A DNA stretch of 64,000 nucleotides from Streptomyces sp. NBC_00459. Lineage in GTDB: Bacteria; Actinomycetota; Actinomycetes; Streptomycetales; Streptomycetaceae. A program made the translations under genes and the position numbers. Numbering within the stretch: position 1 is the first letter of the stretch; each line of letters opens with the position of its first letter. Positions 47,893 through 58,870 of this stretch are shown here, one piece after another. The stretch covers positions 3,038,001 through 3,102,000 of the forward strand of contig NZ_CP107903.1 in NCBI RefSeq assembly GCF_036013955.1. Reading direction: 5' to 3'. The notes beneath the pieces were generated by a model that was given only the letters and a program-made list of their open reading frames with translations, was not told the DNA's origin and searched no databases.

Positions 47893-48975
47893 ATGACGAC
47901 ACACGGGGGCTCTGAGCCCGTCTTCTGCACGATCGTCCCACCGCACATCCTCAACACGCTCGCCCGTCACGAGGACCCGGCCGTCTCCGGCCCCGCACTG
48001 CACACGCTGCTGCTCGACGCCCAGAAACGGACCGAGCGCCGCCTCACCGCCGAGTTCGGCCTGGCCGCCGCCCCGGCCCTGAAGGCACCCTCCGACCAGC
48101 CGCTGCGCACGATCTACGACGCCGAGCACCGCACGACGCTGCCCGGCACAAAGGTGCGCGCCGAGGGCTCCGAGCCCGGCCAGGACGCCACCGTCAACCG
48201 CGCCTACGCCGGCCTCGGCGCCACCTTCGACCTCTATCTCAAGGCCTACCAGCGCCACTCGATCGACGGCGACGGCCTGCCCCTCGACGCGACCGTCCAC
48301 TACGACGAGGGCTACAACAACGCCTTCTGGGACGGCAATCAGATGGTGTTCGGCGACGGCGACGGCGAGATCTTCGTCGACTTCACCAACTCCATCGACG
48401 TCATCGGCCACGAGCTCACCCACGGCGTCACCCAGCACACCGCGAACCTCACGTACTACGGCCAGCCCGGCGCCCTCAACGAGTCGATGTCGGACGTCTT
48501 CGGCTCGCTCATCAAGCAGTACTCGCTCGGCCAGACCGCCGCCGAGGCCGACTGGCTGATCGGCGCGGGCCTGCTCGCCCCGAGCGTCACCGGCACGGCC
48601 CTGCGCTCCATGAAGGAACCGGGCACCGCGTACGACGACGACGTGCTCGGCAAGGACCCGCAGCCCGCGACCATGGACGGCTATGTCCGCACCGGCCGCG
48701 ACAACGGCGGCGTCCACATCAACAGCGGCATCCCCAACCACGCGTTCTACATCGTCGCCACCACACTCGGCGGCAACGCGTGGGAGCGGGCCGGACAGAT
48801 CTGGTACGACGTACTGACCGGCGGCGATCTGAAGGAGGACGCGTTCTTCGACGACTTCGCCCAGCTGACCGTCGCCACCGCGAGCGAGCGCTACGGCGAC
48901 GGCGAGGAGCTCCAGGCCGTGCTGAAGGCGTGGGAGCGGGTCGGAGTGCCCATCGTTCCCCGGGCCCGCCTGTAG
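47893..48975 (+). CDS. M4-family metalloprotease, protealysin-like, without signal peptide
   Basis: This is a zinc protease of 360 residues. HELTH is at 173-177 and the third ligand is E197 in GALNESMSD; the catalytic His is likely in the later VHINSGIPNHAFY block. The propeptide is short (the PPHILNTLARH type seen in protealysins) and no export signal is visible, unlike the 759-residue M4 protease at 0.1-2.4 kb. ATG 47893 is chosen over the GTG three codons earlier. The gene just downstream encodes its emfourin-type inhibitor. Confidence 0.92.
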   Translation: MTTHGGSEPVFCTIVPPHILNTLARHEDPAVSGPALHTLLLDAQKRTERRLTAEFGLAAAPALKAPSDQPLRTIYDAEHRTTLPGTKVRAEGSEPGQDATVNRAYAGLGATFDLYLKAYQRHSIDGDGLPLDATVHYDEGYNNAFWDGNQMVFGDGDGEIFVDFTNSIDVIGHELTHGVTQHTANLTYYGQPGALNESMSDVFGSLIKQYSLGQTAAEADWLIGAGLLAPSVTGTALRSMKEPGTAYDDDVLGKDPQPATMDGYVRTGRDNGGVHINSGIPNHAFYIVATTLGGNAWERAGQIWYDVLTGGDLKEDAFFDDFAQLTVATASERYGDGEELQAVLKAWERVGVPIVPRARL

Positions 48976-49052
48976 CCGCCCGCCGCCCGTGCGGGCCGCA
49001 CCGGCACTCGCGCCGGTCGTACTGGAGCCGTTCTCGTACTAGACAGGGACCC

Positions 49053-49319
49053 ATGCGTATTCAGGTACGACGTACGGGCGGATTCGCGGGCATCGAGCGG
49101 TGCGCCGAGGTGGACACCTCGGGGCGGCCCGACGCCCCCGCGTGGCACGCCCTCGCCGATCAGGCGGTCGCGGCCGGCGGGGGCACCCCGCCGACCGGGG
49201 TGCCGGACGGATTCAGCTACGAGATCACGGTGGACGGCAAGACGGTGTACTGCGCCGATCCCCGGCTCACCGAAGAGCAACGGAAGCTGATCTCAAGGGT
49301 GTTGAAAGAAGGGGCATAA
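49053..49319 (+). CDS. Emfourin, protein inhibitor of the neighbouring M4 protease
   Basis: This 88-residue protein matches the emfourin/protealysin-inhibitor family: MRIQVRRTGGFAGI at the start, a central DGFSYEITVDGKTVYC, and a final helix LTEEQRKLISRVL. The family is encoded beside protealysin-like M4 proteases and binds their active-site cleft. Here it follows the protease by 77 nt in the same orientation, which fits. It probably protects cytoplasmic proteins from the leaderless protease. Confidence 0.85.
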   Translation: MRIQVRRTGGFAGIERCAEVDTSGRPDAPAWHALADQAVAAGGGTPPTGVPDGFSYEITVDGKTVYCADPRLTEEQRKLISRVLKEGA

Positions 49320-49410
49320 CGGGTGTCGCGGGTGCCGACGGACCGGGTGTGACCGCATCGTCACCCAGGCCCGTTGACACCCGTTACCCCCGGTACCGAT
49401 GATCCGGCGC

Positions 49411-50727
49411 ATGGCGACCAACCCGATACCCCAGTTCCCGGACGGCTTCCTGTGGGGCGTGTCCACCTCGGCGCACCAGATCGAGGGCGCGGCGGACCAG
49501 CGCGAACAGTCCGTATGGGACCTCTTCACGGCCGAGCCCGGACGAGTGAAGGACGGCTCGACGGCGGCTGTGGCCTGCGACCACTTCCACCGCTACCCCG
49601 AGGACGTGGCCCTGCTGGCCGGCCTCGGCGTGGACGCGTACCGCTTCTCGATCTCCTGGCCGCGGGTGAACTCCCCCGGCGGCCTGGACTTCTACGACCG
49701 GCTGGTGGACGAGCTGTGCGCGGCGGGCGTACGTCCCGTCCCGACCCTCTTCCACTGGGACCTGCCGGTGAGCCTGGACTGGCTGGAGCGGGACACGGCG
49801 GCCAGGTTCGCCGACTACGTGTCCGTCGTCGCCAAGCGGCTCGGCGACCGCGTGAACAAGTGGATCACGCTCAACGAGCCCGCCGAACACACCCTGTTCG
49901 GCCACGCGTTGGGCGCGCACGCACCCGGCAAGCAGCTGATGTTCGACGCGCTCCCGGCAGCCCACCACCAACTCCTCGGCCATGGCCTGGCCGTACGGGC
50001 CCTGCGCGCCGCCGGTGCCACGGACATCGGGATCGCCAACTCGCACGGGCCGACCTGGCCCGCGTCGCAGGAACAGGAGGACCTGGAGGCGGCCGGGTTC
50101 TACGACCTCCTCCTCAACCGGCTGTTCGCCGACCCGATCCTCCTGGGCGAATACCCCGACGGCCTGGGCGAGTTGATGCCGGGCGACGTGGAGGCCGACC
50201 TGAAGGTGATCGGCGAGCCGCTCGACTTCTACGGCGTCAACTACTACGCCCCGACGAAGGTGGGCGCGCCGCAGGGCGCCGACATCGAGTTCGGCGGGCT
50301 GACGATCCCGGCCGAACTCCCCTTCTCCGTGCAGGAGATCGAGGACGTCCCGGTGACGGACTTCGGCTGGCCGGTCGTACCCGAGGGCCTCACGGAGCTG
50401 CTCACCACCTTCCGGGACCGTTACGGCGACCGGCTGCCGCCGGTCGTCATCACCGAGAACGGCTGCTCGTACGAGGGGCTCGACGACCAGGAGCGGATCG
50501 CCTACCTGGACGGCCATGTCCGGGCGCTGCACCGGGCGGTGGAGGCCGGTGTGGATGTGCGCGGCTACTTCGTGTGGTCGCTGCTGGACAACTTCGAGTG
50601 GGCGGAGGGGTATGCGCGGCGGTTCGGGCTCGTCCACGTGGACTTCGACGACCCCTCCACGCTGAAGCGGACGCCCAAGGCCTCGTACGGCTGGTTCAGG
50701 GACCTTCTCCGAGCGCAGAGAGACTGA
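49411..50727 (+). CDS. GH1 beta-glucosidase
   Basis: This is a cytoplasmic glycosidase of 438 residues acting on beta-linked disaccharides. The acid/base is E156 in TLNEP and the nucleophile E349 in ITENG. Substrate residues include QIEGA near the start and the aglycone/-1 site WSLLDNFEWAEGY near the C-terminus. No signal peptide is present. The start could also be the ATG four codons earlier. The MFS transporter gene begins 2 nt after the stop, so uptake and cleavage of a glucoside are probably coupled. Confidence 0.94.
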   Translation: MATNPIPQFPDGFLWGVSTSAHQIEGAADQREQSVWDLFTAEPGRVKDGSTAAVACDHFHRYPEDVALLAGLGVDAYRFSISWPRVNSPGGLDFYDRLVDELCAAGVRPVPTLFHWDLPVSLDWLERDTAARFADYVSVVAKRLGDRVNKWITLNEPAEHTLFGHALGAHAPGKQLMFDALPAAHHQLLGHGLAVRALRAAGATDIGIANSHGPTWPASQEQEDLEAAGFYDLLLNRLFADPILLGEYPDGLGELMPGDVEADLKVIGEPLDFYGVNYYAPTKVGAPQGADIEFGGLTIPAELPFSVQEIEDVPVTDFGWPVVPEGLTELLTTFRDRYGDRLPPVVITENGCSYEGLDDQERIAYLDGHVRALHRAVEAGVDVRGYFVWSLLDNFEWAEGYARRFGLVHVDFDDPSTLKRTPKASYGWFRDLLRAQRD

Positions 50728-50729
50728 CG

Positions 50730-51986
50730 ATGACTGATGTGTCCCGCTCGGTGGGTGCGCTCGCCGAGCCTGTCGAGCGGGTCGGGCGAGGGTGGACCGC
50801 CTCGCTCTCGCTCGCCAACGGGGCGATCTGGGTGGGCTGGTTCGGGCCGCTGCAGATCCTTCTCGCCTCCCAGGCCGAGGACTTCGCGCCCGGCACCGGG
50901 ATGTCGAAGGAGACCCTGCTGGCGTGGGTGGCGGGTGCGGGCGCCCTGGTGTCGCTGGCGGCGAACCCGTTCTTCGGCGCGCTGTCGGACCGTACGACGT
51001 CGCGGTGGGGTCGCCGTACGCCGTGGATCGTGGCCGGCGCGGCGGGCGGTGCGCTGTCGTTGCTGCTGCTGGCGGGGGCCGGCGGGCTGTGGACGATGGT
51101 GGCGGGGTGGTGCCTGGTCCAACTGACGTTGAACGCGGCCTTCGCCGCCGTCACGGCCGCCGTCCCCGACCGAGTCCCCAGGCTTCAACGGGGCTCCGTG
51201 GGCGGCTGGTTGGGCGTCGCACAGATCCTCGGCGTGGTCGGCGGGACGGGCCTGGCGACGGCGGCGGGCGGGGTCGGCGCGGGCTATGCGGCGTGCGCGG
51301 CGTTCACGCTGCTGGGTGTGCTGCCGTACGTCCTGCGGCACAAGGATCTGCGGCTCGCGGCCGAGGACCGGCCGGTGTGGGCCTGGCGGACCTTCCTGGC
51401 CGGGTTCTGGCTGAGCCCGCGCCGCCATCCGGACCTGGGCTGGGCGTGGCTGACCCGTTTCCTGATCAACCTGAGCAACGCGCTGGTGCTGCTGTACCTC
51501 CTGTACTACCTGCGCGACCGCCTCGACCACTCCGACCCCGAGCAGGGCGTGCTGATCCTGACGGCGGTGAACGGCGTGACGCTGATGGCCACGGTGGTCG
51601 TCGGCGGGGTCTGGTCGGACCGGGTGGGCCGCCGCAAGCCGTTCGTGCTCTGGTCGGGCGTGCTGATGGCGGTGGCGACGGCGATGCTGGCCGGCTGGCA
51701 GACCTGGCCCGGGGCGATCGTCGCGTCGGCGGTCCTCGGTATCGGCTTCGGCGTCTTCACCTCGGTCGACTTCGCCCTGATGACGGACGTGCTGCCGAAG
51801 GCACTCGACCGGGGCAAGGACCTGGGCGTGATCAACGTGGCCAACGCCCTGCCCCAGGTGATGGCACCGGCCCTCGCGGCGCCGATCGTGACGTATCTGG
51901 GCGGGTACCGGGTGCTGTATCTGGTGTCCGCGGTGATCGGGCTGGTGGGGGCGGTGCTGGTGGGACGGATTCGGGGGGTGGACTGA
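50730..51986 (+). CDS. MFS transporter, GPH-like sugar family
   Basis: This is a secondary transporter of 418 residues with 12 predicted helices. The MFS loop signatures are visible: GALSDRTTSRWGRRTPW after helix 2 and VGGVWSDRVGRRKPF in the second half. The resemblance to glycoside-pentoside-hexuronide carriers and its 2-nt distance from the GH1 gene suggest import of a beta-glucoside. The ATG at 50730 was chosen because longer in-frame extensions run into the glucosidase. Confidence 0.88.
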   Translation: MTDVSRSVGALAEPVERVGRGWTASLSLANGAIWVGWFGPLQILLASQAEDFAPGTGMSKETLLAWVAGAGALVSLAANPFFGALSDRTTSRWGRRTPWIVAGAAGGALSLLLLAGAGGLWTMVAGWCLVQLTLNAAFAAVTAAVPDRVPRLQRGSVGGWLGVAQILGVVGGTGLATAAGGVGAGYAACAAFTLLGVLPYVLRHKDLRLAAEDRPVWAWRTFLAGFWLSPRRHPDLGWAWLTRFLINLSNALVLLYLLYYLRDRLDHSDPEQGVLILTAVNGVTLMATVVVGGVWSDRVGRRKPFVLWSGVLMAVATAMLAGWQTWPGAIVASAVLGIGFGVFTSVDFALMTDVLPKALDRGKDLGVINVANALPQVMAPALAAPIVTYLGGYRVLYLVSAVIGLVGAVLVGRIRGVD

Positions 51987-52359
51987 CGCGGCTGGGGTGG
52001 TCCTACTGCCGGCCGGCCGGCTTGAGCACGGATACGGCGACCTCGGTGACGGAGTCCGTACCTGTATCGACGGTGAAGTCGTCGACCGCGGCCCGGCTGA
52101 GGACTCCGTCCGGTTCACCGGACCGGTTCGGATGCCACCGCAGTGCTTCGGACCTGCTGTCGTGGCGGTGGGCGAGCGCGCGAGCATCCCGCAGGCCGGC
52201 TGCGCGCGTCTCGGCGCCGTACGCCGAGCAGCGCGGGCCCCGAGTCGTCGGTGCCGGCTTCGCGAACGCCGGATGGGCTGGAAATGCCGGCCGGCACCGG
52301 GCATTTCGAGGGCGCCCGGCAAGCGGGCTGGAAACGGGTGGGTGGTTGGGAAAACCCCG
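51987..52359. other. Intergenic region with a coding-like remnant on the minus strand
   Basis: These 373 nt separate convergent genes. On the minus strand one frame ending at the TAG at 52005-52003 reads ALRWHPNRSGEPDGVLSRAA followed by VDDFTVDTGTDSVTEVAVSV. This has protein-like composition but no start codon or complete domain. It may be the tail of a degraded gene. A hairpin lies at 52281-52307. Confidence 0.35.
52281..52307 (-). terminator. Hairpin downstream of era
   Basis: GAAATGCC at 52281-52288 pairs perfectly with GGCATTTC at 52300-52307, with an 11-nt loop. It lies about 50 nt after the era stop. Confidence 0.5.
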
Positions 52360-53334
52360 TCAGAACCCCAGCTTCCGCAGCTGACGAGGATCCCGCTGCC
52401 AGTCCTTCGCGACCTTCACATGGAGGTCCAGGAAGACCGGCGTGCCCAGCAGCGCCTCGATCTGCTTGCGGCTCTTGATGCCGACGTCCTTCAGTCGCTT
52501 GCCCTTCGGGCCGATGATGATGCCCTTCTGGCTGGGCCGCTCGATGTAGACGAACGCGTGGATGTCGAGGAGCGGCTTGTCGGCGGGGCGGTCCTCGCGG
52601 GGGATCATCTCCTCGACCACGACCGCGATCGAGTGGGGGAGCTCGTCGCGTACGCCTTCCAGCGCGGCCTCCCGGATCAGCTCCGCGATCATGACCTGCT
52701 CCGGCTCGTCCGTGAGGTCGCCCTCCGGGTAGAGCGCCGGGCCCTCGGGCAGCAGCGGGACGAGCAGGTCGGCCAGCAGGTCCACCTGCTGGTCGGCGAC
52801 CGCGGAGACCGGCACGATCTCGGCCCATTCGAACCCGAGCTCACGGCCGAGCTGGTCGATCGCGATGAGCTGCTCGGCCAGCGCCCTGCCCTCGACCAGG
52901 TCGGTCTTCGTCACGATCGCGATCTTCGGCGTCTTCTTGATCGCCGCCAGTTCCTTCGCGATGAAACGGTCGCCGGGGCCCAGCTTCTCGTTCGCCGGGA
53001 GGCAGAAGCCGATGACGTCGACCTCGGCCCACGTCGTCCGCACCACGTCGTTCAGGCGTTCGCCCAGCAGCGTGCGCGGCTTGTGCAGCCCAGGGGTGTC
53101 GACCAGGATCAGCTGCGCGTCCGGCCGGTGCACGATGCCCCGTACGGTGTGCCGCGTCGTCTGCGGCTGGTCCGCGGTGATCGCCACCTTCTGGCCGACC
53201 AGAGCGTTCGTGAGGGTGGACTTGCCCGCGTTGGGGCGGCCCACGAAGCAGGCGAAGCCGGCGCGGTGCGCGGCCGATCCCTCCGACGGAACGGTCGGCT
53301 CGGTCGGCTCGGATGACGGGGTACGAACACTCAT
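52360..53334 (-). CDS. era: Era GTPase, 16S rRNA maturation and 30S assembly
   Basis: This is an essential GTPase of 324 residues. G1 is GRPNAGKS (32-39), G2 the TTRHTVRG region, G3 DTPGLHK and G4 TKTDL. The C-terminal KH domain, with IIGPKGKRLKDVGIKSRKQIE in outline, binds the 3' end of 16S rRNA. The ATG at 53334 is preferred; an ATG three codons upstream is possible. A Ser/Pro/Thr-rich tail of about 23 residues precedes the G domain, as in other streptomycetes. In this window it is separated by about 9.6 kb from the genes that usually adjoin it. Confidence 0.96.
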   Translation of the reverse strand: MSVRTPSSEPTEPTVPSEGSAAHRAGFACFVGRPNAGKSTLTNALVGQKVAITADQPQTTRHTVRGIVHRPDAQLILVDTPGLHKPRTLLGERLNDVVRTTWAEVDVIGFCLPANEKLGPGDRFIAKELAAIKKTPKIAIVTKTDLVEGRALAEQLIAIDQLGRELGFEWAEIVPVSAVADQQVDLLADLLVPLLPEGPALYPEGDLTDEPEQVMIAELIREAALEGVRDELPHSIAVVVEEMIPREDRPADKPLLDIHAFVYIERPSQKGIIIGPKGKRLKDVGIKSRKQIEALLGTPVFLDLHVKVAKDWQRDPRQLRKLGF

Positions 53335-53352
53335 GGCGCCCATTGTCCCTGA

Positions 53353-55269
<1,917 letters not shown>

Positions 55270-55284
55270 GGTGGGAGGGGCGTC

Positions 55285-55677
55285 ATGAGCGGGGAGTCCG
55301 GCGGCGAGTGGTACGTACTCGTCGAGAAGATGTCTGCGCGTCTCAGCGACTCCAGCTGGAGTCTCGACGACAAGCTGCACGTGGACGGCGGCAGGGAACA
55401 GGCCCTGGCCCGCGCCGAGGAGTTGAGCCTCTCCTACCCCAAGGACCACCTGGGCGGCGCGGCGGAGTACGGCTACCTCATGTTCCGCGCGTCCGAGACG
55501 AGCTGGCTCCTCGAATTCAGCCGTGAGTTCTGGAGCGAGCACTGGAACAAACCCATGACCTCCACCTCTCACGTACGGATATCCGTCGCGCAGCTCGTGG
55601 CGTCGAAGGAGACCCCGCCCGCCGAACCCCCCGCCGCGAAGAAGGGCATACTCCGCCGGACCCTGGGCCGCGACTAG
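55285..55677 (+). CDS. Conserved-looking hypothetical protein of 130 residues
   Basis: The family is not recognised. GGGAGGGG precedes the ATG, 15 nt after glnK, so it may be co-transcribed with amtB-glnK. The first 100 residues are well-mixed globular sequence (EWYVLVEKMSARLSDSSWSL, GYLMFRASETSWLLEFSREF). The last 30 are Pro/Ala/Lys-rich. Its TAG stop lies in the CTAG that was duplicated on IS insertion. Confidence 0.7.
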   Translation: MSGESGGEWYVLVEKMSARLSDSSWSLDDKLHVDGGREQALARAEELSLSYPKDHLGGAAEYGYLMFRASETSWLLEFSREFWSEHWNKPMTSTSHVRISVAQLVASKETPPAEPPAAKKGILRRTLGRD

Positions 55678-55695
55678 GACCTGTCCGCCCGATCA
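55674..55695 (+). repeat. Left end of the IS: target duplication and inverted repeat
   Basis: CTAG (55674-55677) is the duplicated target, followed by the 18-bp left terminal inverted repeat beginning GACCTGTCCG. Confidence 0.8.
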
Positions 55696-55721
55696 TGTGA
55701 CTGTCTGACTGTTGGCTCGTT

Positions 55722-56544
55722 GTGTCAGGCATGGGGCGGGGTGACTTGACGGATGCCGAGTGGGAACGGCTGCGGCCGTTCCTGCCGGTCAGCAACGGGC
55801 GTTGTGGCCGGTGGCGGGATCATCGGCAGGTGATCGATGGAATCCTGCACCGAGTTCGGACCGGAGTGCAGTGGCGGGATCTTCCAGAGCGGTTCGGCCC
55901 CTGGAAGACCGTCTACGAACGGCATCGGCTGTGGTCGGCCGACGGCACGTGGGAGCGTCTGCTGCAGGAGGTCCAGGCCGCCGCGGACGCCACAGGCGGG
56001 ATCGACTGGGACATCTCGGTCGACTCCACCGTCGTGCGGGCTCACCAGCACGCGGCCGGTGCCCGCATCGATCCGCCGCCGGCCCCCGCGTCAAAGGGGG
56101 GCGAAGAAGGCGAACATCAGCCCGAAACACCGTGGCAGAGCCTCCTCGCCCGCCTGGTGGAGGTGGTGCAGGAGGTGAGGGCCTGGGCCGCTCGCGGGGC
56201 GGGTTCACCAGCAAACTCCACCTGAGCGCCGATGGCCGCTGCCGTCCGCTGTCCCTGGTCGTCACCGGTGGGCAGCGGGCGGACTGCACCCAGTTCCAGA
56301 CGGTGCTGGCGAAGATCCGCGTTCCGCGGGTCGGTCCAGGTCGGCCCCGCACGAAGCCCGACAGTCTTGCGGCGGACAAGGGATACAGCAACGGCCCGTG
56401 CCGTGAGCACCTGCGGCACCGGGGCATCCGGCACGCGATCCCGGAGAAGACCGACAGCCAGGCCGCCCGCCTGCGCAAGGGCTCGCGCGGCGGACGGCCA
56501 CCCGGCTTCGACGAAGCGCGGTACAAGAAGCGCAACGCGGTCGA
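55722..56544 (+). pseudogene. IS5-family transposase, 5' part (frameshifted and interrupted)
   Basis: The N-terminal part begins LTDAEWERLRPFLPVSNGRC and has the first DDE Asp in WDISVDSTVVRAHQH. A -1 frame change is needed between about 56095 and 56190 to continue into GLGRSRGGFTSKLHLSADGR, the second Asp in SLAADKGYSNG, and ARYKKRNAVE. IS5-group elements often make transposase by programmed -1 frameshifting, and a GGGGGG run near 56096 could be the slip site, so this step may be functional. The gene is then cut after AVE by the serine-recombinase element. The missing end lies at 59049-59167. Confidence 0.8.
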
Positions 56545-56547
56545 GAT

Positions 56548-56557
56548 GAGCAAGCCG
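56548..56557 (+). repeat. Left inverted repeat of the serine-recombinase element
   Basis: GAGCAAGCCG, the exact inverse of CGGCTTGCTC at 59035-59044 near the other end of the element. Confidence 0.7.
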
Positions 56558-56565
56558 CAGTGCTG

Positions 56566-58767
56566 TCATACCTGCGGTTCGTCGTCATCGCCTTGGGTTT
56601 CTTCCTTGTTCTGGATTATCGTCATCCGCTGGTGGTACAGCCAGGGTTGGCGAGCTCCGTGGCCCCGTGGCAGTTCATGCAGGCGGCGGAGGCGTTCAAC
56701 TTCGGTGCGGTCGGCGTGGATCACCCAGGACCGGCGCCGGTCGTCCTGCTGATGGGCGGTGACCCAGCCCTTCTTGATCCAGCCGAAGAGCGTGACGCGG
56801 GGCATGCCGATCTCGCGGGCGAGATCGCTGGGCCACCAGTCGTCGGGGCCGAGGGGCCGGGCGTTTCGGCGGAGGGTCTGTTCCTGCCGGCTGATACAGC
56901 CCAGTTCGCGCAGTAGTTCGCGGACGCCTTGAGCGCCGAAGTGCTCGCGGCGTTTGGGCGGGCGGAAGCCTTCGGCGTTCAGGATTGTCGCGATGACGGG
57001 GGCGGCCTGTCCGGCGGCGGCCAGCTCCCGGGCCCGGGCGGCGAGTTGGGGGAAGTAGCTGAGTTGGTCCAGGCGGCCGACTGGGCGGACGGTCGCGCCG
57101 TCGGTGCGGTGGCCTCCGGCCCAGGTGATCTGGACGGTGACGCGTTCGCTGTCGTCGACCACGCTCACGCGGACGTTCTCGATCAGGTGCCGCATCAGCT
57201 GTTTGCGGTCCGTGTCCGTGGTGGTGGGCGCCCGCCACACCGCCGGGAGGTCGCCGGCCAGGGCACGGATCTGCTCGCGCTCGGCTGCCGTGAGGAAGCG
57301 GGGCCGGGCCGCGGCGAAGCGGTCGTACTCCTCGCCGAGTTGCTGCCGCTCGGTCAGCGTGGACTCCCAGTTACGCTCGAGTTCGCGGACGACCAGGCGG
57401 TTTTCGGGTTCGGCGAGCTGGTACTGACGCCGGGCCCGGTCGATGGCATAGTCCGCGCGTTCCAGGCGCTGACGCCAGATCCGGTCCACTTCCTGGCGCC
57501 GGTGCTGGGCCTGCTCGGCCGCGGCCAGCGACACTTCCAGAGCGGCCGGTGCCATCGCGGCCAGCAGCAGAACGGTGACATAGCGGTCGAGACAGGCACC
57601 GGCCAACTGCTGGCACAACTCGCCTCCGTAGTCGGCTTTGACGCGGCTGCACTCGTACTTCGGCCACAGCTTGCCGCCCTGGCCGCGTTGGTAGTGGACG
57701 GTCATGCGGGTTCCGCAGCGGCCGCAGTAGATCAGCCCGGCCAGCAGCGCCGGCCCGTCGCGCAGGGCACCCATGCTCAGTGAGCGGGTCCGGTTCGCCT
57801 CGATCCGGGCCAGGTTGCGTTCGTACTGTTCAATGCCGATATAGGCGGGCAGAACTGCGGGCAGGTACACCAGCCAGTCCTCGCGCGGCTTGCGGACCCG
57901 GCCGGTGCTCGGGCGGCCCGGCACCCGGCGGCGGGGGTCGGTGCGGCTGCGGCCATAGACATAGATCCCCGCATAGGCCGGATGCCGGAGCATGTTCTGG
58001 ATCACGATCCGGCTGGGCCGTCGCCACACCAGCAGCCCCTTCTCCGGCCCTTCGCGGGTGCGGATGCCCATCTGGATGCCGTGATCGACCAGGAACCGCA
58101 GCACCCCGTTGATGAGACCGAGTTCGTCGAACAGGTCGAAGACCAGGCGGACCACGGTCTGCACCTGCTCGTCCGGGTCCTTGACGACCTGGCCGTCCGC
58201 GAGCCGGAGATAGCCCACCGGCAGGGGCACCGCTAGCTCGCCGCGACGGGCCTTGCCGATCCGTCCGTTCCACATCCGCTGCTTGATCAGATGCAGTTCG
58301 GCCTCGCTGATCGTGCCCTTGAGTCCGAGCAGCAGGCGGTCGTTGTGTCCGGCCGGGTCATAGACCCCGTCCGGGTCGGCGAGCAGGGCTCCGGCCAGGG
58401 CGCACAGTTCCAGCAGCTGGTGCCATTCACGGCCGCTTCGTGCCAGCCGGGACATCTCCACGCCGAGGACCAGGCCCACGTGGTCCAGGCCGACCTCGGA
58501 GACCAGCCGCTGAAAGCCGGGCCTGTCCACCAGACCGGACGCCGAATGGCCAAGGTCCTCGTCGATCACCAGGACCCGGGACGGCGCCCACCCCAAGTCG
58601 ACCGCACGCTGGGTGAGTCCGTACTGCAGCCGGGTCGACTCCGCGTGGTCGAGGACCTGCTGCGGAGTCGACTGACGGACATAGACGACCGCGAGACGGC
58701 CGAGATGCCGGGGCTGGATCTTGCCCTCAAGCCGTTCCCACGGAGCTCTCACCACCACAGGACTCAC
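56566..58767 (-). CDS. Large serine recombinase
   Basis: This is a 733-residue site-specific recombinase, probably the mobilising enzyme of its element. The N-terminal resolvase domain has the nucleophile S33 in VVYVRQSTPQQV and VLGVEMSRLARSGREWHQLL. The recombinase domain runs to about 330 (MLRHPAYAGIYVYGR). A zinc ribbon follows (CGRCGTRM ... YECSRV), then a coiled-coil (about 415-480) and a C-terminal helix-turn-helix near MPRVTLFGWIKKGWV. All catalytic features look intact. Its 3' end is within 20 nt of the element's left junction. Confidence 0.9.
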   Translation of the reverse strand: MSPVVVRAPWERLEGKIQPRHLGRLAVVYVRQSTPQQVLDHAESTRLQYGLTQRAVDLGWAPSRVLVIDEDLGHSASGLVDRPGFQRLVSEVGLDHVGLVLGVEMSRLARSGREWHQLLELCALAGALLADPDGVYDPAGHNDRLLLGLKGTISEAELHLIKQRMWNGRIGKARRGELAVPLPVGYLRLADGQVVKDPDEQVQTVVRLVFDLFDELGLINGVLRFLVDHGIQMGIRTREGPEKGLLVWRRPSRIVIQNMLRHPAYAGIYVYGRSRTDPRRRVPGRPSTGRVRKPREDWLVYLPAVLPAYIGIEQYERNLARIEANRTRSLSMGALRDGPALLAGLIYCGRCGTRMTVHYQRGQGGKLWPKYECSRVKADYGGELCQQLAGACLDRYVTVLLLAAMAPAALEVSLAAAEQAQHRRQEVDRIWRQRLERADYAIDRARRQYQLAEPENRLVVRELERNWESTLTERQQLGEEYDRFAAARPRFLTAAEREQIRALAGDLPAVWRAPTTTDTDRKQLMRHLIENVRVSVVDDSERVTVQITWAGGHRTDGATVRPVGRLDQLSYFPQLAARARELAAAGQAAPVIATILNAEGFRPPKRREHFGAQGVRELLRELGCISRQEQTLRRNARPLGPDDWWPSDLAREIGMPRVTLFGWIKKGWVTAHQQDDRRRSWVIHADRTEVERLRRLHELPRGHGARQPWLYHQRMTIIQNKEETQGDDDEPQV

Positions 58768-58870
58768 CCCCGCCCCGTCCGGCCTCGACCACCATCCGTG
58801 TCGTCAGCTCGGCCAGCAGACACACCACCAGCTGACGGCTCAGTTCCGGAACGCTCTCCCACCGCGGCAT
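58727..58870 (-). CDS. Possible 47-residue protein overlapping the recombinase start
   Basis: The frame from ATG 58870 reads MPRWESVPELSRQLVVCLLA and continues with helical, protein-like sequence before ending in a Gly/Ser-rich tail. It overlaps the recombinase start by 41 nt. Short helical frames in front of such recombinases occur in related elements. A competing 78-codon frame (59000-58764) has poorer composition. No strong ribosome site is seen, so this is tentative. Confidence 0.4.
   Translation of the reverse strand: MPRWESVPELSRQLVVCLLAELTTRMVVEAGRGGGESCGGESSVGTA

Noticed and set aside
49384..50637. 417-codon minus-strand frame opposite the glucosidase
   Set aside because: The plus-strand GH1 protein carries both catalytic glutamates and full family length; the antisense frame has none.
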